The notes below the pieces were generated by a model. The model had not been told where the DNA came from. It saw only the letters and a list, made by a program, of their open reading frames with translations, and ran no database searches. The translations under genes were made by a program, and so were the position numbers. A DNA stretch of 64,000 bases from Pseudoduganella rivuli (GTDB taxonomy: Bacteria > Pseudomonadota > Gammaproteobacteria > Burkholderiales > Burkholderiaceae_D), in the NCBI RefSeq assembly GCF_009674485.1, contig NZ_WKJJ01000008.1:186001-250000 (forward strand). The letters run 5' to 3'. Within the stretch, counting starts at the first letter, position 1, and every line of letters starts with the position of its first letter. This document shows positions 51,365 through 58,273 of the stretch, one piece after another.

Positions 51365-51381
51365 CTATGGCCACCAATTTA
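51365..51381 (-). promoter_or_regulatory. Shared 17-bp motif upstream of the rhodanese gene
   Basis: CTATGGCCACCAATTTA (plus-strand reading), 32 bases before the rhodanese start, matches the motif before the encapsulin gene with two differences. A related CTATAGC lies at 51451-51457. Confidence 0.5.
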
Positions 51382-51514
51382 TCGAAGTCGCGGCGCTGCT
51401 AAAACGAATTTAATAGCGGATACAAAGTCGAAAATGACATATCGCGCCAGCTATAGCTATGAGCAGGGCACGTTATCTGCTACGCTAGCTCACCTGTTCG
51501 AGAGGAGATTAGCT

Positions 51515-52357
51515 ATGGCTTTACCGCAAATGCCCACCATTCCGGGCGCTGCTGTCATGACGGATACGCTGGATTTCGTGAAGAACCTGTGGGGCAGCAT
51601 GGGCGTCGTGCCCGGCATTGCCGCGCCCACGCTGTCCGTCGACGAGCTGGACAAGAAAATCAACGATTTGAAGGCCGTCGAGGCGTGGCTGAACTTGAAT
51701 TCCAGCATGGTTCGCGGCAGCATCCAGGCGCTGGAAGTCCAGCGCAACACCATCGCCACCTTGAAGTCGATGGGCAAATCGCTGGCCACTGCCGTGCAGC
51801 AGCCGGGCGAAAAAGATACCAAATCCCTGTTTGAATCGATTCCTTACGCTTCCGCATTTTTCCAGCATGCGGCGGAAGCGCTGCAGCCGGCCGCGCCGGG
51901 ACCTGCACCGAAGGAAGCCAAGCCTGACAACCCGTTTGCGGCCAGGCCGGAAGTGAAAGCGGCAGCGCCGACGGAAGCGCCGGCTGCCACCGCAGCGCCG
52001 GAAGCTGCGGCGGCCGCCGCGCCGACGCAGGCGCCGGCCGGCGCCAATGATGCGATGGCGGCGGCGGGACTGGCCAATCCATCGGTCTGGTGGAATTTGC
52101 TGCAGGAACAGTTCAAGCAAGCCGTGACGGGCGCGATGTCGGCCGAAGCGGTGACGGGCGCGGCAGCACGCGCCACGGAAGCGGCCACCAAGTTTGCCCA
52201 GGCGGCGACACAGGCGGCCACCAAGCCGCTCAGCAAGGCTGCCGCGGCGGCGACGGCCAGCACTCCGCTGGCGTCGGCCGCGAAGGACGAGGCGGCCGCC
52301 AGGAAACCTGCGCGCAAGCCTGCCGCAAAAAAAGCCGCCAAGACGGTAGCAAAATAA
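51515..52357 (+). CDS. phaM: PhaM-like polyhydroxyalkanoate granule-associated protein
   Basis: A 280-residue protein. The first 90 residues are the PhaM-type phasin-like part: TLDFVKNLWGSMG, LSVDELDKKINDLKAVEAWL and IQALEVQRNTIATLKSMG. A long Ala/Pro-rich middle follows, and the C-terminus is Lys/Ala-rich (RKPARKPAAKKAAKTVAK), like histone H1. PhaM in Ralstonia activates PHA synthase and tethers granules to the nucleoid. No PHA genes are adjacent. GAGGAG before the ATG at 51515 sets the start; the longer open frame is not used. It diverges from the rhodanese gene. Confidence 0.85.
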   Translation: MALPQMPTIPGAAVMTDTLDFVKNLWGSMGVVPGIAAPTLSVDELDKKINDLKAVEAWLNLNSSMVRGSIQALEVQRNTIATLKSMGKSLATAVQQPGEKDTKSLFESIPYASAFFQHAAEALQPAAPGPAPKEAKPDNPFAARPEVKAAAPTEAPAATAAPEAAAAAAPTQAPAGANDAMAAAGLANPSVWWNLLQEQFKQAVTGAMSAEAVTGAAARATEAATKFAQAATQAATKPLSKAAAAATASTPLASAAKDEAAARKPARKPAAKKAAKTVAK

Positions 52358-52367
52358 GTTGGCCCTC

Positions 52368-52414
52368 ATTCCGTACGGCGGCTTTCGCCTTTGGCGAAAA
52401 CCGCCCTACGGAAT
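52368..52414. repeat. 47-bp imperfect palindrome between phaM and the next gene
   Basis: Arms ATTCCGTACGGCGGCTTTCG and its near complement pair over 20-22 bp around a TTT loop, with two mismatches. It has no T-tract. The form, GTAGGGCGG...CCGCC, is that of dispersed palindromic repeats (REP/BIME-like) in these genomes. It may also act as a bidirectional terminator for the convergent genes. Confidence 0.6.
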
Positions 52415-52424
52415 CGCGGCTCGG

Positions 52425-52640
52425 CTATGCCAGCCGCTGGATACGGATCGCCTCGATCAACCCATCTTCCTGCCGCTGCACCTTCACGATTTGAATCAAG
52501 CCTTCATCGGCCAGCAGTTTCGCGTTGTCGTACGCGGACTGGAACGTGGCTATGGTGTCCCCCTTGGCGCTGACCGGGCGTATCCACGCCGCCGCACCGA
52601 TTTTCATCTTGCCGTACACTTCCTTGGCAATGTCGCGCAT
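52425..52640 (-). CDS. Short conserved hypothetical protein, 71 residues
   Basis: A small basic protein with a credible gene structure: AAGGAG nine bases before the ATG. The sequence reads MRDIAKEVYGKMKIGAAAWI, then SAYDNAKLLADEGLIQIVKV and a final DGLIEAIRIQRLA, so an alpha/beta mix is likely. No signal peptide or known domain. It lies 50 bases after the REC-TPR gene on the same strand and may be its distal partner, but function is unknown. Confidence 0.65.
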   Translation of the reverse strand: MRDIAKEVYGKMKIGAAAWIRPVSAKGDTIATFQSAYDNAKLLADEGLIQIVKVQRQEDGLIEAIRIQRLA

Positions 52641-52690
52641 ATGTATGTCTCCTTTTTCTAGTACTACATTGCACAGCCAGGTTTAATCCG

Positions 52691-54409
52691 TCAGCCTTGT
52701 TCCCCGCCCTCCTCGTCGAAGCCGAAGTTCTCGATCGGTGGCGGATCCTTGCGGGGCATCAGCAACGCCAGTTGTTCGATCAATTGCGCAAAGCGCTGCT
52801 GGCCCGGGGCGATGTGATCGACGTGCATCAGCACGCCGTTGGCTTCATCCATCAAGTCGCGGTTGTAGCCATGCTGCTGCATGTGCGAAATCAGGATCTG
52901 GGCCGAGTTGAACAGGATACGCATGTTGTTCGGCAGTGCTTCGCGCGCCGTGCGCATCCACGCCACGGCTTCGGGCAACTTGCCAGTCTTCCACAACAGC
53001 ACGCCTTTGTTCATCATGTCGGCCGCTTCCTTGCGGGCCGACTTGATCAGCTCGGCGCCCTCTTCTCCCATGCGGGCTTTCTCGAAGATTTCCTGCACTT
53101 CGTCCAGCAACACCATGTTGTCGTGGTTGTTCCGGATCACGTAGCACAGCAAGTCCACCGGCGCATCCTTGACGCCCACCGCAAACAGCAGCGTCGCCAG
53201 TTCCATGCAGGTCGGCGTGTCCGGGCGCTCCGGATCCTCGTTCAGCATTTCCTCGAGTTCGTCGCCCGTCTTGCGGGCGCGGCGGTAATCGCCACTCTCG
53301 TGGTATACCAACCCTTCCGTGATTTTGGCGCGCAGTTGCACCAGTTCGCCGGTGAACTCGCGCTGCGCCATGCCCAGCACTTGCAGCGCTTCCTTGGCAT
53401 CGTTTTTCTGGCCGCAAATCCGCGCCAGGCCGAAATAGGCATCGACCGTCTTCATCACGGAATATTCGCCAATCGCGATGCACTTGCGGAACGCCCGTTC
53501 CGCCAGCGGGATATTGCCCAGCTTGAGCGCCGCCAGGCCGAGGCGGCGCTGCCGCACCACGGAATTGGGCGACAGCTTGGCGGCCTTTTCCAGCACGTCG
53601 CACGATTCTTCCAGCTTGCCCATCAATTGATACGCGGTGGCCAGCTGGTCGTAGGCGTCGATGTAAAAGCGGTTTTCCGCTATCACGCCCTGGAACATCT
53701 GGCGCGCCGCTTCGTGGTCGCCATTATTCATGCGGATCTTGCCCAGGCCCGTGCGGGCCCAGTTGTAATCGCGGTCGTCCAGCACCTGCTCATACACGGC
53801 GCGGGCTTTTTCCGGCTCGCCGGCTTTCAGCAACAGGGTCGCCTTCATGCGCAGCAAATCGATGGCGTGCAGCTTGTGCACGGCGATCTGGTCGTCACAC
53901 AGCTTGGCGGCGCGCAGGTAATCCTTTTCCACGAAAGCCTGGTCGATTTCGCGAAAGATCTGCTTTTTTTGCCACACGCGGTTCAAGCGCGTCAGCAATA
54001 CGCCTTCCGTGATGGGCTTGATGATGTAGGCGTCGGGCTGCTGCTCGGCCGCGCCCATGACGGATTCCACGCTTTTTTCCGCCGACACCATCAAGAACAC
54101 GCTGGACGGCGTCAGCAAATTGCGGATGCGGCACTCTTCCAGCACTTGCTGGCCATTCTTGCCGTCGCCGAGGTTGAAATCGCACAGCACGACGTCATAC
54201 AGCGTCTTGCTCAGCATGGTCATGGCTTCGCCGCCGCTCGCGGCCTGGTCGAAGTGCTTGGCGCCCAGGTTGCGCAAGGTTTCGCGCAACAACTGGCGGA
54301 TGCCGACAAAGTCATCGACGATGAGGTAGCGCTTTTCCGTCCAGTCGATATTGGCCGCAGCCGCCGCCACGGCGGCGGGATGCAGCGCATTGGTCAGTGC
54401 ATGATTCAC
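52691..54409 (-). CDS. Response regulator receiver with TPR repeats
   Basis: A 572-residue protein. The receiver domain spans about 25-150: YLIVDDFVGIRQLLRE (acidic pair), VVLCDFNLGDGKNG (phosphoacceptor Asp) and YIIKPI (conserved Lys). The rest is at least eight TPR-like helical repeats, for example DYNWARTGLGKIRMNNGDHE and YDQLATAYQLMGKLEESCDV. There is no DNA-binding or enzymatic output, so the output is probably protein-protein contact. It overlaps the upstream histidine kinase gene by four bases, so the two form a cognate pair. Confidence 0.9.
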   Translation of the reverse strand: MNHALTNALHPAAVAAAAANIDWTEKRYLIVDDFVGIRQLLRETLRNLGAKHFDQAASGGEAMTMLSKTLYDVVLCDFNLGDGKNGQQVLEECRIRNLLTPSSVFLMVSAEKSVESVMGAAEQQPDAYIIKPITEGVLLTRLNRVWQKKQIFREIDQAFVEKDYLRAAKLCDDQIAVHKLHAIDLLRMKATLLLKAGEPEKARAVYEQVLDDRDYNWARTGLGKIRMNNGDHEAARQMFQGVIAENRFYIDAYDQLATAYQLMGKLEESCDVLEKAAKLSPNSVVRQRRLGLAALKLGNIPLAERAFRKCIAIGEYSVMKTVDAYFGLARICGQKNDAKEALQVLGMAQREFTGELVQLRAKITEGLVYHESGDYRRARKTGDELEEMLNEDPERPDTPTCMELATLLFAVGVKDAPVDLLCYVIRNNHDNMVLLDEVQEIFEKARMGEEGAELIKSARKEAADMMNKGVLLWKTGKLPEAVAWMRTAREALPNNMRILFNSAQILISHMQQHGYNRDLMDEANGVLMHVDHIAPGQQRFAQLIEQLALLMPRKDPPPIENFGFDEEGGEQG

Positions 54410-55131
54410 GGCAAACTCACCACGAAGGCGCCGCCACCCAGCTGGCCGCCGTTTTCCAGGCGGATGCTGCCGGTGCGCTGGCGGTATTTGTGCATCTTCG
54501 CCACTTCGCTGGCAAAGTACAGGCCCAGGCCGCTGCTATTGGTCATGAAATTCACGCCGGCCGTGATGCCGCTCATGGCCGAGACACCCGCATCGATCAT
54601 CGATTGCGGGAAGCCGGCGCCATTGTCTTCCACGCGGATTTCCAGCAATCCATCTTTTTCCGCGACGGCAATGCGTATCGTGTCGTGCGTGTAGCGCACC
54701 GCGTTATTGATGGCTTGCGTCAACATGCCAATGATGAGGTCTTCATCGAACGTCCACACCATATCCTGGGGGAAATCGGCTTGCAGGATGATTTTCTTGG
54801 ATTCCAGCAAGACTTTCGCCTGCGACGCCACTTGCTGCACCAGTTCGCCAATGTGCTGTGGCCGTGGGTCGAACGGGTATTCCGGCTTGCCGACTTGCTT
54901 GTAGAGCGCCAGCAACTGGATCAGGTTATCGTTGAGGCGCTTGGTCTGGTAGAGCATTTGCGCCAGTTGCGGATATGCGGGATGGTTGGCGTCCTTGTTA
55001 TCAGCGCCGCCAAGCAATCCTTCCAGCGTGCCGGTCAGGACGCTGATCGAATTTTTCATGTCGTGCGCGGTGGATGCCAGGAACAGGAACAGCTCGGGTG
55101 CACCTTCTCGATCTTCCGCTTGGTCTTCCAT
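54406..55131 (-). CDS. Small cytoplasmic sensor histidine kinase
   Basis: A 241-residue kinase lacking any sensor or membrane domain. It consists of an H-box region FLASTAHDMKNSISVLTGTL with the phosphoacceptor His near residue 23, a four-helix dimerisation part, and an HATPase domain with TQAINNAVRYTHD (N-box), VEDNGAGFPQS and SSGLGLYFASEVAKMH. Because it has no input domain, it must be controlled by partner proteins or act as a phosphotransfer/phosphatase partner for the overlapping REC-TPR protein. Confidence 0.88.
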   Translation of the reverse strand: MEDQAEDREGAPELFLFLASTAHDMKNSISVLTGTLEGLLGGADNKDANHPAYPQLAQMLYQTKRLNDNLIQLLALYKQVGKPEYPFDPRPQHIGELVQQVASQAKVLLESKKIILQADFPQDMVWTFDEDLIIGMLTQAINNAVRYTHDTIRIAVAEKDGLLEIRVEDNGAGFPQSMIDAGVSAMSGITAGVNFMTNSSGLGLYFASEVAKMHKYRQRTGSIRLENGGQLGGGAFVVSLP

Positions 55132-55165
55132 TCAGTTACGCTCCGGGCTTCAATACTGATCAGGC

Positions 55166-55171
55166 ATTATA
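55166..55171 (-). promoter_or_regulatory. Perfect -10 hexamer upstream of the kinase/REC-TPR pair
   Basis: TATAAT on the minus strand 35 bases before the kinase start; no convincing -35 hexamer 16-18 bases upstream. The 207 bases between the kinase and mnmC genes hold nothing else recognisable. Confidence 0.35.
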
Positions 55172-55338
55172 CCGAGAGCGTGAAATCGGGCGGAAAACCG
55201 AATGGATGCGGGTGATGCCGGGATGCCACAACTGGCGCCGGAAAGGCAGTGCCCTGGCGGCCTGTCTACGTGGCCGTTCTGAAAGCGCTGTCTGAAATTA
55301 CCGGAAACCGCGCGTATTTTGTCGGCATCTGCGTGGAT

Positions 55339-57156
55339 TCAAGCCATACCCTGTTCCACCGCCGGCGATTTCCGCTGCGCTTTCAACATGAAACGCCCCG
55401 GGTCGAGCGCCGCAATCAATGTGGTTTCCAGCGGCAGCGGTTCATGTTCCAGCTGCGCCGCCAGGATTTCCGCCGCCAGCGGCGCCCAGATCAAGCCGCG
55501 CGACGCATAGGCCAGCACGCCATACAAGCCCGGGTGACGGGGCACGTCGCGCAGGCGCTCGATTTTGCCGGCCGCCGCGCTGTAATCGGGCAGCGCCCCC
55601 ACCAGCGGCAAACGGTCCGGGGCCATGCAGCGGAACGCCACGCGCCCGGCCAATGGCGCCGTGTCGGTTAACCGGTCCAGCGCACCGGGCAGGATGTCCG
55701 CCGCGCGCGCCAGGTTTTCCTGCTGGCTCGCTACACGCAACGCCGCATCGGTATCCGTGTCGTACGTTGCCCCAGCGCTCACGATGCCGTGCACCGCCGG
55801 CGTGATGTACGCTTCGCGGCAGACCACCAGCGGCACCGCGGGAAACGCTTGCGCATCCACGTGGGTGACTTGCCCGCGCATCGTGTACAGCGGCAGTTCC
55901 GCTGTTTGCGCCAGCGACCGCGCCCCCGCGCTGTTGGCGAGGATCACATTGGGCGCTTGCGCCAGCAGTTGCCCCTGTGCGTCCAGCACTTGCCACTGGC
56001 CGCCGGTGCGCTGCAATGTCATTGCTTCCGCGTGGTGGATACGCGTCAGCCGCTTCCCGCACGCGTCCAGCATGGCGCGGCAAATCGAGCCGGGATTGGC
56101 CCAGCCGCCCTGCGGAAACAGCCAGCCGCCATCGGGCGTCGCCACGCCCAGCATGCCGCTGGCTTCCTGCGCGTCGACCCAGCGCACATACGCTGCCGGA
56201 TAGCGCCACGCATCGACCACTTCCCGTTGTAAATCCGCGTGCTGCGCATCGCGCGCCAGTTGCAGCACGCCGCACTGGCTGCCAGCGATCGGCCCGACGG
56301 CATCCGCGCCGACCTGCGCGTCCGGGTGCAAGCCGCCCAGCGCTTGCCAGCGCCGCTGCGCATACAGGTAAGCGGCGCGCGCCAGCCGGGTCGGGATATT
56401 GTCGTCGCGCGACAGCAGCGGCATGAAGATGCCGGAACGGTTGCCGGACGCTTCCTGCGCGGGCAAGCCGTGCCGCTCGATCAGCGTGAGGTCCCAGTCG
56501 CGCGCCGCCAGCCGTTCGCACATCGCCGCTCCGGCCATGCCGGCGCCGATCACGATGGCGCGGCGCTCCGGTATTGGCGCGCGCGGTGGTTGCGGTTTGC
56601 GGCTGGTGAAGGTGGCGCACGTGACTTCGCTGGCGTCGCCGAGCCACGGACAGGCAGGCGCATCGCAGGACTGCTGCGTAAAGCCTGCCGAGCGCAATGC
56701 TTTCAAGTCGTCGTCGCTGCTGCCCTGCATGGCCAGTGTGGCGCCGGGCAGCGCCAGCTTTGCCACCGTGCGCAAGTCGTTCACCGGTTGGGGCAAATAC
56801 AGCGCATCGACCCGCGCCTGCAATTGCTGCAAACTCTGCCCGGGCTCACCCACCAGCAGATCCAGCGTCACGTTGCCGCCATCGAGCGACAGGCGGTGAA
56901 AGCCCGGGACGTCGACGGGCCATTGCGGACGCAATTCCGTTATGGCCAACGCCGCCGCCGGTGGCAGCGCGGGCAGCACGGCGATGTAATGCAGCGCGCT
57001 TGCCGTATGCCAGTCGAGTGCACGCGGGCCATCGGCCGCCCTCACCGGCGAGGCAGCGGTGCGGCGCCGCCACGCAGCGAGCACGTGCGCAAAATGTTCA
57101 CCCGCGCCGAATGCGGTGGCCAGCAAGACGAAACGGTGATCCATCGGCGGCGTCAT
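55339..57156 (-). CDS. mnmC: MnmC-like tRNA U34 modification protein with degenerate methyltransferase half
   Basis: A 605-residue protein. Residues about 200-605 form the FAD-dependent oxidoreductase MnmC1 domain, which removes the carboxymethyl group from cmnm5(s2)U34: AIVIGAGMAGAAMCERLAAR, LPAQEASGNRSGIFMPLLSR, CRAMLDACGKRL, and YGVLAYASRGLIWAPLAAE. The N-terminal 190 residues correspond to the MnmD methyltransferase but lack its first 50-60 residues, read AFGAG where the SAM motif GFGTG is expected, and DALYLPQPVND where DAWFLDGFAP is expected. The methylation step is thus doubtful. Start at 57156 overlaps the tag gene by four bases (ATGA); the longer frame upstream lies within tag. Confidence 0.85.
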   Translation of the reverse strand: MTPPMDHRFVLLATAFGAGEHFAHVLAAWRRRTAASPVRAADGPRALDWHTASALHYIAVLPALPPAAALAITELRPQWPVDVPGFHRLSLDGGNVTLDLLVGEPGQSLQQLQARVDALYLPQPVNDLRTVAKLALPGATLAMQGSSDDDLKALRSAGFTQQSCDAPACPWLGDASEVTCATFTSRKPQPPRAPIPERRAIVIGAGMAGAAMCERLAARDWDLTLIERHGLPAQEASGNRSGIFMPLLSRDDNIPTRLARAAYLYAQRRWQALGGLHPDAQVGADAVGPIAGSQCGVLQLARDAQHADLQREVVDAWRYPAAYVRWVDAQEASGMLGVATPDGGWLFPQGGWANPGSICRAMLDACGKRLTRIHHAEAMTLQRTGGQWQVLDAQGQLLAQAPNVILANSAGARSLAQTAELPLYTMRGQVTHVDAQAFPAVPLVVCREAYITPAVHGIVSAGATYDTDTDAALRVASQQENLARAADILPGALDRLTDTAPLAGRVAFRCMAPDRLPLVGALPDYSAAAGKIERLRDVPRHPGLYGVLAYASRGLIWAPLAAEILAAQLEHEPLPLETTLIAALDPGRFMLKAQRKSPAVEQGMA

Positions 57157-57731
57157 TGCTGGCATGCGGCGTGGCGGAAGCACGTCGTGTCGTGGTCGTT
57201 GACCATGCCGATGCCCTGCATGTACGCATAAATGATGGTGGAACCGACGAACTTGAAACCGCGTTTGCCGAGGTCCTTGGAAATCGCATCCGACAACGCG
57301 GTTTTCGCCATGCGGTCTTCCTGGCGGGCGATGTTGTTGACGATGGGCTTGCCGTCGACCCACGCCCACAGGTACTGGTCGAGGCTGGAACCCTCACCGC
57401 GCAAGCGCAGGTAGGCCTGTGCATTGGCGATGGCGGCAGCGACTTTCAGCTTGTTGCGGATGATGCCGGGATTGGCCAGCAATGCCGCCACCTTGTCCGG
57501 GCCATAGGCGGCGATCTTTTCCGCGTCCCACTGATCGAACGCGGCGCGGTAGTTGTCGCGCTTGTTCAGCACGGTTTCCCAGCTGAGCCCGGCCTGCGCC
57601 CCTTCCAGGTTCAGCATTTCAAACAGGCGCAACTCATCGTGGCACGGCACGCCCCATTCTTCGTCGTGGTAAGCGATATAGCGGGGATTGTTGGGATTGG
57701 CCCAGTTGCAGCGATGCAGTAGCGTGGTCAT
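57153..57731 (-). CDS. tag: DNA-3-methyladenine glycosylase I
   Basis: A 192-residue Tag enzyme removing 3-methyladenine from alkylated DNA. The zinc site is assembled from RCNWANPNN near the start and HDTTCFRH near the end. YHDEEWGVPCHDELRLFEML, EGAQAGLSWETVLNKRDNYR and NPGIIRNKLKVAAAIANAQA are family blocks. Length is typical (about 187). It is the upstream partner of mnmC, overlapped by four bases. Confidence 0.95.
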   Translation of the reverse strand: MTTLLHRCNWANPNNPRYIAYHDEEWGVPCHDELRLFEMLNLEGAQAGLSWETVLNKRDNYRAAFDQWDAEKIAAYGPDKVAALLANPGIIRNKLKVAAAIANAQAYLRLRGEGSSLDQYLWAWVDGKPIVNNIARQEDRMAKTALSDAISKDLGKRGFKFVGSTIIYAYMQGIGMVNDHDTTCFRHAACQQ

Positions 57732-57805
57732 GGTGTAGTGGAGTGTGCGGCAAGAGCGTGAAGTCTACATTATGATGTCCGCACCACCCATCACGGAGAG
57801 CAGTC

Positions 57806-58270
57806 ATGCAATTCGAAGCAAAACTGGAATGGCAGCGCAACGGCCAGGACTTCCTCGGCCAGCGCTACAGCCGCGCGCACGAATGGATCTTCGACGGCGG
57901 CTTGCGCGTGCCCGCATCATCGTCGCCGCTGTCGGTGCCGCTGCCGATGTCGAACGCGGACAATGTCGATCCCGAAGAAGCGCTGGTGGCGGCCACGTCG
58001 AGCTGCCACATGCTGTTCTTCCTGTCGATTGCCGCCAAGCGGGGCCACGTGGTGGAGAGCTACAGCGACCACGCGGTCGGCCTGCTGGAAAAGAATGCAG
58101 AAGGCCGCATGGCGATGACCAGCATTACCCTGCGGCCAAATATCGTGTTTGCCGGCGGCGACTGGCCGGACGAGGACGAGCTGGCGGCGATCCACCATGA
58201 AGCGCATGACAAGTGCTATATCGCCAATTCGCTGAAGGCGGAAGTGGTGGTGGAGGCGCCGGTCGTGTGA
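57806..58270 (+). CDS. OsmC-family peroxide-resistance protein
   Basis: A 154-residue protein of the OsmC/Ohr superfamily, thiol peroxidases reducing organic hydroperoxides. Two conserved cysteines are present, in VAATSSCHMLFFLSIAAKRG and HDKCYIANSL. The N-terminus RAHEWIFDGGLRVPASSSP resembles the YhfA/OsmC-like subgroup, not Ohr. A GGAGAG sequence seven bases before the ATG supports the start. It is divergent from tag and convergent with the TPR-GGDEF gene (three bases between stops). Confidence 0.9.
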   Translation: MQFEAKLEWQRNGQDFLGQRYSRAHEWIFDGGLRVPASSSPLSVPLPMSNADNVDPEEALVAATSSCHMLFFLSIAAKRGHVVESYSDHAVGLLEKNAEGRMAMTSITLRPNIVFAGGDWPDEDELAAIHHEAHDKCYIANSLKAEVVVEAPVV

Positions 58271-58273
58271 CCG

